DNA of 64,000 nucleotides. It comes from Bradyrhizobium sp. KBS0727. GTDB lineage: Bacteria; Pseudomonadota; Alphaproteobacteria; Rhizobiales; Xanthobacteraceae. The position numbers were made by a program, and so were the translations under genes. Below the pieces are notes generated by a model, which saw nothing but the letters and a program-made list of their open reading frames with translations, did not search any database and was not told where the DNA came from. This document shows positions 1 through 12,289 of this stretch, piece after piece; position 1 is the first letter of the stretch; every line of letters begins with the position of its first letter. The stretch covers positions 620,001 to 684,000 of the forward strand of contig NZ_CP042176.1 of assembly GCF_005937885.2 (NCBI RefSeq), in the 5' to 3' direction.

Positions 1-854
1 AGATGATGTTCGTCCTGCAACAGGGCAATTTGCGTCTGGTCACCGAATTCGGACGTATCGACGCCGAGCCTGGCGAGATTGTTGTCATTCCGCGTGGCGT
101 GAAATTCCGCGTCGAGATTCCGTCAGGCCCCGCGCGCGGCTATCTCTGCGAAAATTACGGCGGCGCCTTCACGCTGCCGGAGCGTGGGCCGATCGGCGCC
201 AATTGCCTTGCCAATTCGCGCGACTTCCTAACGCCGGTGGCCGCCTACGAAGACAAGGACACGCCGACCGAATTGTTCGTGAAATGGGGCGGGTCGCTGT
301 TCAAGACCACGCTGCCGCATTCGCCGATCGACGTGGTGGCCTGGCATGGCAATTATGCGCCCTACAAATACGACCTGCGGACGTTCTCGCCGATCGGCGC
401 CATTGGCTTCGACCATCCCGATCCTTCGATCTTCACGGTGCTGACGTCACCGTCGGAAACCGCGGGCACCGCCAATATCGACTTCGTGATTTTCCCGGAG
501 CGGTGGGCGGTGGCCGAAAACACGTTCAGGCCGCCCTGGTACCACATGAACATCATGTCGGAGTTCATGGGGCTGATCTACGGCGTCTACGACGCCAAGC
601 CGGAAGGTTTTGTCCCCGGCGGCATCAGCCTGCACAACATGATGCTGCCGCACGGCCCGGACCGCCAGGCGTTCGATCACGCCAGCAACGGCGAATTGAA
701 GCCGGTGAAGCTGACCGGCACCATGGCCTTCATGTTCGAGACCCGCTACCCGCAACGCGTCACCGCGCATGCGGCGAAGTCGGCGACCTTGCAGGAGGAT
801 TACGCCGACTGCTGGAAGGGCCTTGAAAAGCGCTTCGATCCGAACAAGCCGTGA
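1..854 (+). CDS. hmgA: Homogentisate 1,2-dioxygenase, 5' truncated
   Basis: Opens homogentisate to maleylacetoacetate in tyrosine/phenylalanine breakdown. The reading frame is open at the left edge, so about 283 C-terminal residues of a protein usually near 440-450 are present. Cupin-type regions carrying the expected iron-site context are visible, including [26 protein letters not shown] and [11 protein letters not shown]. It precedes fahA, the enzyme two steps later, and hppD, which makes homogentisate, lies 2.6 kb away, so the pathway is clustered. The identification is firm; the N-terminus and promoter lie outside the window. Confidence 0.95.
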   Translation, partial: MMFVLQQGNLRLVTEFGRIDAEPGEIVVIPRGVKFRVEIPSGPARGYLCENYGGAFTLPERGPIGANCLANSRDFLTPVAAYEDKDTPTELFVKWGGSLFKTTLPHSPIDVVAWHGNYAPYKYDLRTFSPIGAIGFDHPDPSIFTVLTSPSETAGTANIDFVIFPERWAVAENTFRPPWYHMNIMSEFMGLIYGVYDAKPEGFVPGGISLHNMMLPHGPDRQAFDHASNGELKPVKLTGTMAFMFETRYPQRVTAHAAKSATLQEDYADCWKGLEKRFDPNKP

Positions 855-877
855 GTTTTGTACGCTGTCCATGATTC

Positions 878-989
878 GTCATGCCCGGGCAGAAGCGCGA
901 AGCGCGTCTTCGCGCTAGATGTCCCGGGCATCCACGTCTTGACGCAGCAAAGAAAAGTCGTGGATGGCCGGGTCAAGCCCGGCCATGAC
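878..989. repeat. Palindromic intergenic repeat, GTCATGCCCGGG family
   Basis: The element begins GTCATGCCCGGG and ends with its approximate complement CCCGGCCATGAC. Inside are a GCGCGAAGCGCG-type hairpin and TCCACGTC paired with a later GTGGAT. Related copies lie at 4579-4703 and 51722-51809. This copy ends 22 bases before the fahA start codon, so it would be transcribed between hmgA and fahA. Confidence 0.75.
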
Positions 990-1011
990 GGAATTCAATT
1001 GGAGAGATATC

Positions 1012-2286
1012 GTGCCCCACCCCAACGACCCCAAACTAAAATCCTTCGTCCCCGTCGCCGCCACGTCCGACTTCCCGATCCAGAACCTTCCCTACGGCGT
1101 GTTCTCGGCGAACGACGGCCTCGCGCCGCGCGTCGGAGTCGCGATTGGCGATTACGTGCTCGATCTCTGGCAACTCGCACAGGACTGCCGGTTCGAGATC
1201 GATGAGCCCGCGGTGTTCGCGGCGCCGTCGCTCAATCCGTTCATGGCGCTGGGCCCGAAAGCCTGGTCGCGGACGCGGGCGCGGATCAGCGAATTGCTGC
1301 GCCACGACAATCCGGAACTGCGCGACAACGAGAAACTGCGCCAGCGCACGCTGGTGCCGATGGCCGACGTCAGGCTGCATCTGCCGATCGCGGTTGCCGG
1401 CTACACCGATTTCTATTCGTCGAAGGAGCACGCGACCAATGTCGGCGTGATGTTCCGCGGCAAGGACAATGCGCTGCAGCCGAACTGGCTGCACATGCCG
1501 ATCGGCTACAACGGCCGCGCCTCGACGGTCGTCGTCAGCGGCACGCCGGTGCGCCGGCCGTGCGGGCAGTTGAAACCGCCGAGCGCCGACGTGCCGAGCT
1601 TCGGACCGTGCAAGCGGCTCGATTTCGAGCTCGAAATGGGCGTCGTGGTCGGCCAGCCCTCCGCCATCGGCGAGAGGCTCACCGAACGACAGGCCGAGGA
1701 GATGATCTTCGGTTTTGTGATCCTGAACGACTGGAGTGCGCGCGACATCCAACAGTGGGAGTATGTCCCGCTCGGGCCGTTCCAGGCCAAGGCGTTCGCG
1801 ACCTCGATCAGCCCGTGGATCGTGACGCGCGAGGCGCTGGAGCCGTTCCGGTTGCATGGCCCGAAGCAGGATCCGGAGCCGCTGGCCTATCTGCAGCAAA
1901 CCCAGCCGAACAGTTACGACATGCAGCTCGACGTCGCCTTGCGCGCCGGCGCTGCGAACGCCGCGGCTCGGATCTCCAGCACCAATTTCAAATACATGTA
2001 CTGGTCGTCGGTGCAGCAACTGGTGCACCACGCGTCCTCCGGCTGTGCCATGAATGTCGGCGACCTCCTGGGGTCCGGCACCATCTCGGGCCCGGAGAAA
2101 GACCAGCGCGGCAGCCTGCTCGAAATCTCGTGGAACGGCACCGAGCCGGTCGAACTGCCCGGCGGCGTCAAGCGCACGTTTCTGGAAGACGGCGATTCGC
2201 TTGTCATGCGCGGTTGGTGCCAGGGCGATGGCTACCGGGTCGGGTTTGGCGAGGTCGAGGGCACGATTACGCCGGCGGTCGGCTAG
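1012..2286 (+). CDS. fahA: Fumarylacetoacetase
   Basis: Hydrolyses fumarylacetoacetate to fumarate and acetoacetate, the last step of homogentisate catabolism. The 424-residue product has the FAH N-terminal domain and the catalytic C-terminal fold. Metal-site motifs are visible: DFYSSKEHATNVG, LDFELEMGVVVG and LNDWSARDIQQWE. I chose the GTG at 1012, because GGAGAG lies 6 bases upstream and the protein then begins VPHPNDPKLKSF like other family members. A frame-open ATG at 964 lies inside the palindromic repeat and is unlikely. It is probably cotranscribed with hmgA despite the repeat between them. Confidence 0.95.
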   Translation: MPHPNDPKLKSFVPVAATSDFPIQNLPYGVFSANDGLAPRVGVAIGDYVLDLWQLAQDCRFEIDEPAVFAAPSLNPFMALGPKAWSRTRARISELLRHDNPELRDNEKLRQRTLVPMADVRLHLPIAVAGYTDFYSSKEHATNVGVMFRGKDNALQPNWLHMPIGYNGRASTVVVSGTPVRRPCGQLKPPSADVPSFGPCKRLDFELEMGVVVGQPSAIGERLTERQAEEMIFGFVILNDWSARDIQQWEYVPLGPFQAKAFATSISPWIVTREALEPFRLHGPKQDPEPLAYLQQTQPNSYDMQLDVALRAGAANAAARISSTNFKYMYWSSVQQLVHHASSGCAMNVGDLLGSGTISGPEKDQRGSLLEISWNGTEPVELPGGVKRTFLEDGDSLVMRGWCQGDGYRVGFGEVEGTITPAVG

Positions 2287-2323
2287 CTCCATCCGTCATT
2301 GCGAGCGCAAGCGATTGGACTCC

Positions 2324-2425
2324 GTCATTCCGGGGCGATGCGAAGCATCGAACCCGGAATCTCGAGATTCCCCGGGGTGCAATTGCACCCCTGAGGTCTG
2401 GTCCTTCGGACCATCCCGGAATGAC
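2324..2425. repeat. Mosaic palindromic repeat, GTCATTCCGGGG family
   Basis: Outer ends GTCATTCCGGGG and CCCGGAATGAC are inverted. Internal hairpin modules are GATGCGAAGCATC, GGAATCTCGAGATTCC, GGGGTGCAATTGCACCCC and GGTCCTTCGGACC. Six further copies with different module combinations occur in this window. It lies between the convergent ends of fahA and the DUF1272 gene. Confidence 0.85.
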
Positions 2426-2434
2426 AGCAACGGT

Positions 2435-2746
2435 TCACCGCTTCTCCGGCGGAATATCCCGATACTTCGCGCAATGCGCCGCGACGTCCTCGAGGCTGTA
2501 TTTCAAATGCACGCGCTTGTCCGACGGCGGCTGCTTGTCGACGCAGACGCCGGGCCGCATGACGGTCATGGGCCGGATCGGCCGCGGCACAAAACCGCCG
2601 CCGCAGTTCGGGCAGACATTGTGAAGTTTGTTCTCGGCGCAGTCCGCACAGAACGTACATTCGTAGGAGCAGATCCGCGCCTCGGTCGCGTTCGGCGGCA
2701 GGTCCTTGTCGCAATATTCGCAGTTCGGCCGGAGTTGCAGCGCCAT
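2435..2746 (-). CDS. DUF1272 zinc-ribbon-like protein
   Basis: A 103-residue cysteine-rich protein. The first 60 residues follow the DUF1272 pattern, beginning MALQLRPNCEYCDKDLPP, then ICSYECTFCADC and CPNCGGG. These pairs of cysteines suggest one or two bound zinc ions. The remaining 40 residues are an extension that I do not recognise. The ATG at 2746 is chosen because the protein then starts as family members do; an in-frame start 33 bases upstream adds unconserved residues. Function is unknown. It lies convergent with fahA inside the tyrosine-catabolism cluster, which may be coincidental. Confidence 0.8.
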   Translation of the reverse strand: MALQLRPNCEYCDKDLPPNATEARICSYECTFCADCAENKLHNVCPNCGGGFVPRPIRPMTVMRPGVCVDKQPPSDKRVHLKYSLEDVAAHCAKYRDIPPEKR

Positions 2747-2831
2747 GGCGGTCCCGTGCGGTGAGTTGAAACGGATCATCGCAAATCGGGCGGCGAAAGC
2801 GAATGGCGAATTTCCCTCGATTTAGGTCATG

Positions 2832-3299
2832 CTAGGCGCGCAACGGCAATTTCGAACTTTCCTTCAGCCGGTCCAGCACGATCGACGAGCGAACATGCGC
2901 CACGCTCTGGTGCGGCATCAGCACGTTGTTGACGATGTCGGAGAGACTCTTGAGATCGCGCAGCACGGCCTTCAGCAGATAATCGGCGTCGCCGGTGAGC
3001 GAGTACGCCTCCTGGATGTCGTCGACGCGATTGACCAGAGCGCGGAATTTCTTGGCATTGTCGGGCGAATGCGTCGCCAGCGTGATATGGATGAAGGCGA
3101 TCAGGTTGAAGCCCAGCGCCTCGCCGGCGAGGTCGGCGTGGTAGCCCGCGATGACCTTCTCGTCCTCCAGCCGCATCCGCCGCCGCGAGCATTGCGAGGC
3201 CGAGAGGCCGACCTGGTCGGCCAGTTGCTGGTTGGTCAGGCGGCCGTCGTCCTGCAGCGCGGCCAGCATTTTGAGGTCGAAGGCGTCTACCGTGATCAT
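2832..3299 (-). CDS. Lrp/AsnC-family transcriptional regulator, likely controls hppD
   Basis: The 155-residue protein has an N-terminal winged helix-turn-helix (about residues 5-55, with LTNQQLADQVGLSASQCSRR) and a C-terminal RAM/ligand domain (AYSLTGDADYLLKAV). It is transcribed divergently from hppD, 140 bases apart. A near-perfect 23-bp palindrome in that gap overlaps the upstream alternative start at 3323, which is why I prefer the ATG at 3299. By analogy with other divergent Lrp pairs it probably regulates itself and hppD in response to an aromatic amino acid or derived acid; the ligand is not visible from sequence. Confidence 0.88.
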   Translation of the reverse strand: MITVDAFDLKMLAALQDDGRLTNQQLADQVGLSASQCSRRRMRLEDEKVIAGYHADLAGEALGFNLIAFIHITLATHSPDNAKKFRALVNRVDDIQEAYSLTGDADYLLKAVLRDLKSLSDIVNNVLMPHQSVAHVRSSIVLDRLKESSKLPLRA

Positions 3300-3314
3300 G
3301 CGTAAAATGCCCAT

Positions 3315-3337
3315 ATCATACACAAAGTGTGCATGAT
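3315..3337. promoter_or_regulatory. Candidate operator between the Lrp-type regulator and hppD
   Basis: The arms ATCATACACA and TGTGCATGAT flank AAG, with 9 of 10 positions paired. The symmetry suits a dimeric regulator, and the position between two divergent starts suggests the Lrp-type protein binds here. It lies 16 bases before the regulator start and 101 bases before hppD. The assignment to this regulator is inference. Confidence 0.55.
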
Positions 3338-3438
3338 TATAGCCTACGAAGCCCCGCTTTGCATGCCCTTTGCGCCCGGTATGGCGGAAACTCGACTAAA
3401 GCCAGATCAGGGAGATTCCGGCGTTAGGGAGATTAGAG

Positions 3439-4557
3439 ATGGGTCCATTTCCGCATGATGCCCCGGCCGCCACCGTCAGCGCCGACAATCCGATGGGCAC
3501 CGACGGCTTCGAGTTCGTCGAATACGCTCATCCGAGGCCTTGGGAATTGCACGCGCTGTTCAAGCTGATGGGCTATGCGCCGGTCGCGCGCCACAAGAGC
3601 AAGAAGATCACGGTCTATCGCCAGGGCGACGTCAATTATCTCGTCAATGAAGGGCCTGGCACCCACGGCCACGATTTCGTCGCCGCGCATGGGCCGTGCG
3701 CGCCGTCGATGGCGTTTCGCGTCGTCGATGCCAGGCAGGCCTATGCGCGCGCTTTGTCGCTCGGCGCGGAGGCTGCCGACCTAGCTGCGGCGCAGAAGAC
3801 GCTCGATGTTCCCGCCATCAAGGGCATCGGCGGCAGCCTGCTCTATTTCGTCGATCGCTACGGCGCCAAGGGATCGGCCTACGACCTCGAGTTCGACTGG
3901 CTGGGCGTCCGCGATCCGCGTCCGGCCGGCGCCGGGCTGTTCTATATTGATCACCTCACCCACAACGTCCATCGCGGCCGCATGGACGTCTGGACCGGCT
4001 TCTACGAAAAGCTGTTCAACTTCCGCCAGATCCGTTTCTTCGATATCGAAGGCCGCGCCTCCGGCCTGTTCTCGCGCGCGCTGACCAGCCCGGACGGCAA
4101 GATTCGGATTCCGATCAACGAGGACGCCGGCGATTCCGGGCAGATCGAGGAATATCTCAACATCTATCGCGGCGAGGGCATCCAGCATATCGCCTGCGGC
4201 GCGCGGGATATCTACCTCACGGTCGAGACGCTGCGCGCCGATGGCTTGCCGTTCATGCCGTCACCGCCGGTGACCTACTTCGAGAAGATCGATACGCGTC
4301 TGCCGCAGCACGGCGAAGACGTCGCGCGGCTGCAACGCGATGGCATCCTGATTGACGGCGAAGGCGTCGTCGACGGTGGCCACACCAAGGTGTTGCTGCA
4401 GATCTTCTCGGCGAACGCGATCGGGCCGATCTTCTTCGAATTCATCCAGCGCAAGGGCGACGATGGCTTTGGCGAAGGCAACTTCAAGGCGCTGTTCGAA
4501 TCGATCGAGGAGGATCAGATTCGCCGCGGCGTGTTGAAGGTCGACAATGCGGCGTAA
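3439..4557 (+). CDS. hppD: 4-Hydroxyphenylpyruvate dioxygenase
   Basis: Converts 4-hydroxyphenylpyruvate to homogentisate using iron(II) and oxygen, feeding HmgA. The 372-residue length is typical of bacterial enzymes. Two vicinal-oxygen-chelate domains are visible. The three expected iron ligands are His172 (IDHLTHNV), His250 (GIQHIACG) and Glu334 (IFFEFIQR). The ATG at 3439 follows GGGAG at a good distance. It is alone on its strand here and divergent from the Lrp-type regulator. Confidence 0.96.
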   Translation: MGPFPHDAPAATVSADNPMGTDGFEFVEYAHPRPWELHALFKLMGYAPVARHKSKKITVYRQGDVNYLVNEGPGTHGHDFVAAHGPCAPSMAFRVVDARQAYARALSLGAEAADLAAAQKTLDVPAIKGIGGSLLYFVDRYGAKGSAYDLEFDWLGVRDPRPAGAGLFYIDHLTHNVHRGRMDVWTGFYEKLFNFRQIRFFDIEGRASGLFSRALTSPDGKIRIPINEDAGDSGQIEEYLNIYRGEGIQHIACGARDIYLTVETLRADGLPFMPSPPVTYFEKIDTRLPQHGEDVARLQRDGILIDGEGVVDGGHTKVLLQIFSANAIGPIFFEFIQRKGDDGFGEGNFKALFESIEEDQIRRGVLKVDNAA

Positions 4558-4578
4558 GCGCTGGCGTCACACTCCGCC

Positions 4579-4703
4579 GTCATGCCCGGGCTTGTCCCGG
4601 GCATCCACGTCCTTCCGTCGATGCAAAGGAAGTCGTGGATGGCCGGGAGTGCAGACAAGTTTACGTAGTCTGCGCAACGCGGACTACTACGCCCGGCCAT
4701 GAC
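4579..4703. repeat. Palindromic repeat, GTCATGCCCGGG family, with an extra internal hairpin
   Basis: Ends are GTCATGCCCGGG and GCCCGGCCATGAC. A TCCACGTC/GTCGTGGAT pair lies inside, followed by an additional palindrome GTAGTCTGCGCAACGCGGACTAC that the copies at 878 and 51722 lack. It sits between convergent hppD and the CoA-transferase gene and could act as a bidirectional stop or mRNA 3' end. Confidence 0.75.
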
Positions 4704-4716
4704 GAGGATAGACCTT

Positions 4717-5829
4717 CTACCGTCCCGCCTTCCACGCGCTGGTCAGTTCGCCGATATCGGCGCTCACCGCGTCCCGGATCGCGGATGGCGTGCGCGAGAA
4801 GCGCGGCGCCGGCGCGGGCTGGGTGACCCCGTGACGTTCGACGAAAATATTGCGCGCCGCATTGTGCGGGTGCTTGGGGGCCTCCTGCATGGTCAGGATC
4901 GGCGCGAAGCAGATGTCGCTGCCTTCCATGATCTTGCACCAGTCCTCGCGGGTCTTGGTCTTGAACACCTTTTCCAGCTTTTCCTTCAGGGCCGGCCAGG
5001 CCTTGCGATCCATCTGGGCGTCGAAATCGGCGTCGATGAGGCCGGCATGCTGGCGCAGCAGCGCGTAGAACTGCGGTTCGATCGAGCCGATCGAGATGAA
5101 ATGACCGCAGGAGCATTCATAGACGCCGTAGAAATGCGCGCCGCCGTCGAGAAAATTCTGCTCGCGGCCCTCGGCCCAGCGGCCCATCGCGGTCATGTCG
5201 AAGAACATCGACATCAGCGACGCCGCGCCGTCGCACATCGCTGCGTCGACCACCTGGCCCTTGCCGGATTTCGAGGCTTCCAGCAATGCGGCGAGCACGC
5301 CGACCACGAGATACAGCGCGCCGCCGCCGAAATCGCCGACCAGGTTGAGCGGCGGCACCGGCTTGTCCTTGGTACCGATCGCGGCCAGCGCGCCGGTGAT
5401 CGAGATATAGTTGATGTCATGGCCGGCGGCGTTGGCCAGCGGGCCTTCCTGGCCCCAGCCGGTCATGCGGCCGAACACCAGGCGCGGATTGCGCGCCATC
5501 ACCACGTCGGGACCGAGCCCCAACCGCTCCATCACGCCCGGCCGAAAGCCTTCGATCAGCGCGTCGGCATTGGCTAGCAGGTCGAGCGCCTGTGCGATCG
5601 ACGCCTTGTCCTTCAAATCGAGTTCGACGACTTTCCGACCGCGCGTCGCCACCGCTTTCAGGTTCTTCTTGGCGCCGACGCGATCGAGCGTCACGACTTC
5701 CGCGCCCATGTCGGCCAGCATCATGCAGGCGAACGGGCCCGGACCGATGCCGGCGAATTCGACGATGCGGAAACCGGCGAGCGGGCCGGAAGCGCGGGTG
5801 GCGGATTGGGCGGCTGGTTTATCGAGCAC
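4717..5829 (-). CDS. Family III CoA-transferase / alpha-methylacyl-CoA racemase-like
   Basis: The 370-residue protein belongs to the CaiB/BaiF family. Typical blocks are visible: [49 protein letters not shown] and GRMTGWGQ. The AGHDINY and LVGDFGGGA motifs carry the His and Asp used by alpha-methylacyl-CoA racemases. Racemase rather than transferase activity is therefore likely, with a role in branched-chain acyl-CoA degradation. It lies downstream of coxM on the same strand, separated by a probable terminator, so it may be transcribed alone. Confidence 0.85.
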   Translation of the reverse strand: MLDKPAAQSATRASGPLAGFRIVEFAGIGPGPFACMMLADMGAEVVTLDRVGAKKNLKAVATRGRKVVELDLKDKASIAQALDLLANADALIEGFRPGVMERLGLGPDVVMARNPRLVFGRMTGWGQEGPLANAAGHDINYISITGALAAIGTKDKPVPPLNLVGDFGGGALYLVVGVLAALLEASKSGKGQVVDAAMCDGAASLMSMFFDMTAMGRWAEGREQNFLDGGAHFYGVYECSCGHFISIGSIEPQFYALLRQHAGLIDADFDAQMDRKAWPALKEKLEKVFKTKTREDWCKIMEGSDICFAPILTMQEAPKHPHNAARNIFVERHGVTQPAPAPRFSRTPSAIRDAVSADIGELTSAWKAGR

Positions 5830-5940
5830 GTTGTTTCTCTCCCGAACGAAGCGTCGTTAATTAGTTGATTAGCTAAATTGTCCCGCCGAAGCGAGGCCGT
5901 GGCAAGCTTCTTTTGCTGACAATCTGTCCAAAATGCAGAA

Positions 5941-5962
5941 CGGCGCGCATTGCTGCGCGCCG
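5941..5962 (-). terminator. Hairpin downstream of coxM
   Basis: Inverted arms CGGCGCGC and GCGCGCCG enclose a 6-base loop 29 bases beyond the coxM stop codon. On the minus strand it is followed by a T-containing but not strongly T-rich stretch, so it may be a terminator or an mRNA 3'-end stabiliser. Confidence 0.5.
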
Positions 5963-5990
5963 TCCCCTGTGATGTTGCGTTTAGGCGCTA

Positions 5991-6791
5991 TCAGCCGGCG
6001 GCAGTAACCGCTCGCTGCGCCATCACCTTGACCAAGTTGGCGCGATAGGCGGCCGAGCCATGGATATCGGCGAGCATGCCATCGGCGGCGATGGTGACGC
6101 CGTCGATCGCGCCGGGCGACCAATTGGCTTTCAGCGCTGCCTCGATCGCCGGCACCCGCATGACTCCATTTTGCGAGGCGCCGGTTGCAGCCACCCTGAC
6201 ATCGCCGGCCTTTGTCTTGGTCACAAACACGCCGGTCAAGGCAAAACGCGAAGCGGGGTGCCGCATCTTGGCGTAACCCGCCTTGGCCGGAACCGGGAAC
6301 GACACGGCGGTGATGATCTCGCCGTCTTCCAGGGCCGTCGTGAACAGGCCCTTGAAGAAATCATCCGCCGAAATCGAGCGCTTGTTGGTCTTCACCGTCG
6401 CGCCGAGCGAAAGCAGGGCCGCGGGGAAGTCGGCAGCCGGATCGTTGTTGGCAATCGAGCCGCCGATGGTGCCGCGATAACGCACGGCGGGATCGCCGAG
6501 CGTCGAGGTGAGGTGGGCGATCGCCGGGATCAACTTTTTCACATCGGCATTGTGCATGATGTCGAAATAGGTGGTCGCCGCCTTGATCGTCAGCGTGTCG
6601 CCGGATGCTTCGATGCCGACCAGTTCCTTGATCCTGGCGAGATCGATCACATCGGACGGCGAGGCCAGCCGCTGCTTCATCACGGGAATCAGCGTGTGGC
6701 CGCCGGCCAGATATTTCGATTCCGAACCCTTGGCGAACAGTGCCACGGCTTCGTCGACCGAGGAGGGGCGATGGTAAGTTGTCTCGTACAT
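5991..6791 (-). CDS. coxM: CO-dehydrogenase-type molybdenum hydroxylase, medium FAD subunit
   Basis: The 266-residue product matches the FAD-binding subunit of xanthine-oxidase-family enzymes. It has the dinucleotide-binding motif AGGHTLIPVMKQRL near residue 30 and TIGGSIANNDPAADFP near residue 110, followed by a CO-dehydrogenase flavoprotein C-terminal domain. It passes electrons from the iron-sulphur subunit to the acceptor. It is the last gene of a coxS-coxL-coxM set and starts 15 bases after coxL ends, so they are surely cotranscribed. Confidence 0.93.
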   Translation of the reverse strand: MYETTYHRPSSVDEAVALFAKGSESKYLAGGHTLIPVMKQRLASPSDVIDLARIKELVGIEASGDTLTIKAATTYFDIMHNADVKKLIPAIAHLTSTLGDPAVRYRGTIGGSIANNDPAADFPAALLSLGATVKTNKRSISADDFFKGLFTTALEDGEIITAVSFPVPAKAGYAKMRHPASRFALTGVFVTKTKAGDVRVAATGASQNGVMRVPAIEAALKANWSPGAIDGVTIAADGMLADIHGSAAYRANLVKVMAQRAVTAAG

Positions 6792-6806
6792 GGCGCTCTC
6801 TCCCGC

Positions 6807-9146
<2,340 letters not shown>

Positions 9147-9233
9147 GTTCTGTCCTCCCAACCGGAGTTATTGTTTCCGCCCTTTCCATCGAAAGGTGGC
9201 GGTCTTGAATTCGGATTTGGTAGCCGGCAGAGG

Positions 9234-9719
<486 letters not shown>

Positions 9720-10015
9720 GCGTGATCCTCCCGATGTTTTGTAATTATTCCAATTAGAAACAGCGGGGAGGGAACTTGCAACTAGGATTTTGGTCGCGCT
9801 TGTCATTGTGATGACATGCAGGGCGCGCGCGGAGTCAGCGCGAACCGTTTTTCTTCCCCCTCCAGGGGAGGGTGAGGGTCGGCCTCCCCCACAACCCAAG
9901 GGAAACCGGGCCGAATTTACTCACCCTTATCCATTCTGCCGTAGTTTTACGCAGGGATCGGGGGCCTTCGGCCGCCCGGTCCCTGAGTTTTCAGAACGAA
10001 GGCGGGGGGCTTGAG

Positions 10016-12055
10016 GTGGGAATACTGAAACGTGCCGGGGCGTCGTCGATCAAATTTCCGACCCTCCGGTTCCGCGCCAAGATCATGCTCGGCTTCGCCG
10101 TGACGCTGGCCATTTCGGCTGCCAGCATGGGTTTTGCCTATCTCGGCTTCGAGCGGGTTTCCGGGGGCGTGGAGTCCTACCGCCGCAGCGTGCTGGAGGC
10201 GGATCTGGCCCGCAATATCGACCGCGAACTGATCTCCTACCGGTCGCTGGCCCGCTATTTCGTGGCGACGGGGAAGGAAGACGACGGCAAGGCGGCGCTG
10301 GCGGCCGAGGGCAGCCTGAAGGAGGCCATCCTCGCCTCGATGAAGGGCACCACCAACCCGGCCCGGCTCGAACAGGTCGTGAAACTGGAGCGGGAATTCC
10401 GCGCCTTCACCAAGATTTTCGCCGACATCCTCCAGGTCAAGGAGCAGAGCGCGCAGATCACGCAAAATCAGCTCGCGCGCACCGGGACCACGTTGCGCTA
10501 CAAGCTCGACGATCTCCCCAGCAACGCCGATGACAGCGAACTCCAGGTGGTCACCCTCGGGTCAAAGCGGGTGCTGGATCAGTTTCAGGCGGTGACGGCG
10601 CTCGCCAACACCTTCGTGGTCAATTCCGACAAGGCGACCGCGGCGAGCGCGCTGGCGCGCCTGAAATTTGTCGAGGGATCGCTGAAGGCGATCTCGTCGA
10701 CCACAGACAAGGTCCAGCAGGGGATCAAGGAAGTCTCCGGCATGCTGGACGAGTACCGGCAGGCGCTGACCAAGCTGGTCGATAATTCCAAGGAAATCGA
10801 CGAGCTGACCCTCGAAATGACGGAGTCGGCGGCCGCCATCAACCAGGGCTCCGGTGTGATGAAGTCGGACCTGCTGGCCGACCAGAAGCGGCTCGAGGCC
10901 GAATCGAACGCGACCATCGGCGAGACCGAGCATCTGATCCTGATGCTGGCGGCCGGCGGCTTCGTGCTCGGTTGCGTCTGGGCCTTTTTCCTCGGCAAGG
11001 GCATTTCCCGGCCGATGACGGCGATGTGCAGTGCGATGCGCAAACTCGCTGCCGGCAATTTCGACGTCGTGCTGCCCGGCCTCGGGCGCAAGGACGAGCT
11101 CGGCGAGATGGCGGGCGCGGTGGAGGAGTTCAAGGTGCAGGCCGTTGCCCGCGCCGAACGTGACGCCGCCACCCAGGAAGCGCAGAACAAGGCCGCAAGC
11201 GCGGCGCGGCGCGCCGAGCTCATTCGTTTCGCCGACGATTTCGAGACCGCGGTCGGCGCCATCGTCGGCAACGTTTCGGCGTCGGCCGTGCAGCTTGAAG
11301 CGGCTGCGGGCACCTTGACGCGGACGGCGGAAACCACCCAGAGTCTGTCGAGCCAGGTCGCCGGCGCCTCGGAAGAGGCCTCCAGCAACATGCAGTCGGT
11401 GGCATCAGCGACCGAGGAGCTCTCGGCCTCGGTCGACGAGATCGGCCGCCGCGTCAAGGAATCCAGCCAGATTGCCGAAGCCGCGGTGCGTCAGGCCGAA
11501 CAGACCGATGGCCGCATCGGCAAGCTGTCGCGCGCGGCGCAGGAGATCGGCGACGTCGTCAAGCTGATCACCGCGATCGCCGAGCAGACCAATCTCTTGG
11601 CGTTGAACGCCACCATCGAGGCGGCCCGCGCCGGCGATGCCGGCCGCGGCTTTGCGGTGGTCGCGTCCGAGGTCAAGTCGCTGGCCAGCCAGACCGCGAG
11701 GGCGACCGACGAAATCTCCAACCACATCTCGGGCATGCAGGGCGCGACGCAGGAGTCCGTCGCGGCGATCAAGGAGATCGGCGGCACCATCGGCAAGATT
11801 TCGGATATCGCCACCACGATCGCCGTCGCGGTCGAGCAGCAGAGTACTGCCACGCAGGAAATCGCGCGCAGCGTCCAGAACGTGGCGCAGGGCACCCAGG
11901 AAGCTGCCGCCAACGTCATGCAGGTCAACCGCGGCGCCACCGAAACCGGCTCGGCCTCGGAGGAAGTGTTGAATTCGGCGCGCACGCTGTCGAGCGAGAG
12001 CACGCGCCTGCGCGAGGAGCTCGATCGCTTCATGGCGAATATCAGGGCGGCGTAG
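10016..12055 (+). CDS. Methyl-accepting chemotaxis protein
   Basis: The 679-residue chemoreceptor has a first membrane helix near residues 24-46 ([20 protein letters not shown]), a periplasmic helical sensor region, and a second helix ([21 protein letters not shown]). A HAMP linker and a cytoplasmic signalling coiled coil follow. The hairpin tip [20 protein letters not shown] is intact, so coupling to CheA/CheW is expected. No NWETF-like CheR-docking pentapeptide is seen at the end. The GTG at 10016 follows a GGCGGGGG ribosome site; earlier in-frame starts add residues unlike the family. No che genes are adjacent, so it is an orphan receptor with unknown ligand. Confidence 0.9.
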   Translation: MGILKRAGASSIKFPTLRFRAKIMLGFAVTLAISAASMGFAYLGFERVSGGVESYRRSVLEADLARNIDRELISYRSLARYFVATGKEDDGKAALAAEGSLKEAILASMKGTTNPARLEQVVKLEREFRAFTKIFADILQVKEQSAQITQNQLARTGTTLRYKLDDLPSNADDSELQVVTLGSKRVLDQFQAVTALANTFVVNSDKATAASALARLKFVEGSLKAISSTTDKVQQGIKEVSGMLDEYRQALTKLVDNSKEIDELTLEMTESAAAINQGSGVMKSDLLADQKRLEAESNATIGETEHLILMLAAGGFVLGCVWAFFLGKGISRPMTAMCSAMRKLAAGNFDVVLPGLGRKDELGEMAGAVEEFKVQAVARAERDAATQEAQNKAASAARRAELIRFADDFETAVGAIVGNVSASAVQLEAAAGTLTRTAETTQSLSSQVAGASEEASSNMQSVASATEELSASVDEIGRRVKESSQIAEAAVRQAEQTDGRIGKLSRAAQEIGDVVKLITAIAEQTNLLALNATIEAARAGDAGRGFAVVASEVKSLASQTARATDEISNHISGMQGATQESVAAIKEIGGTIGKISDIATTIAVAVEQQSTATQEIARSVQNVAQGTQEAAANVMQVNRGATETGSASEEVLNSARTLSSESTRLREELDRFMANIRAA

Positions 12056-12068
12056 CGCACCTGTCGCC

Positions 12069-12107
12069 GTCCCGGCCTGATGCGCAATTGCGCACGGGCG
12101 CCGGGAC
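12069..12107. terminator. Nested hairpin after the chemoreceptor gene
   Basis: Outer arms GTCCCGGC and GCCGGGAC enclose the perfect 14-base palindrome TGCGCAATTGCGCA. It starts 14 bases after the stop codon of the chemoreceptor. No long T-run follows, so it may be a factor-dependent 3' end or another palindromic repeat type. Confidence 0.45.
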
Positions 12108-12174
12108 CCTTAACCACAGGCTTTGGCTGTTACTCTCTCCGTTACTTGTGCCTTGGTTCCTTCATCGCCATGCG

Positions 12175-12199
12175 GGAACCCTGAGGCTGCGCGGGCGTT
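12175..12199 (+). promoter_or_regulatory. EcfG (general stress sigma factor) type promoter, upstream of the MFS-otsB genes
   Basis: GGAAC at 12175-12179 and CGTT at 12196-12199 are separated by 16 bases, which is the established EcfG consensus of alphaproteobacteria. It lies 91 bases before the MFS start codon. Trehalose synthesis genes are known members of this stress regulon in rhizobia and methylobacteria, so the context fits. Confidence 0.7.
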
Positions 12200-12245
12200 G
12201 TCTGGCGTGGCGGGCATCATGTTTGCCGCAATTTGGGCGAGGGAA

Positions 12246-12274
12246 CCCCGGGGAAGCCGTTCCGGGGATTTTTT
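12246..12274 (+). terminator. Terminator-like hairpin in the MFS leader
   Basis: Arms CCCCGG (12246-12251) and CCGGGG (12262-12267) are followed by ATTTTTT, a classic intrinsic terminator shape. It lies 16 bases before the MFS start codon and downstream of the EcfG-type promoter. An alternative overlapping pairing, GGAAC with GTTCC (12242-12246 with 12259-12263), would compete with it. This could be an attenuator, or the end of a short leader RNA. Confidence 0.5.
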
Positions 12275-12289
12275 CGTTGGTCGAATCCA

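Noticed and set aside
1036..2292. A 418-codon minus-strand frame over fahA
   Set aside because: It mirrors the well-supported fahA gene and has no family features.
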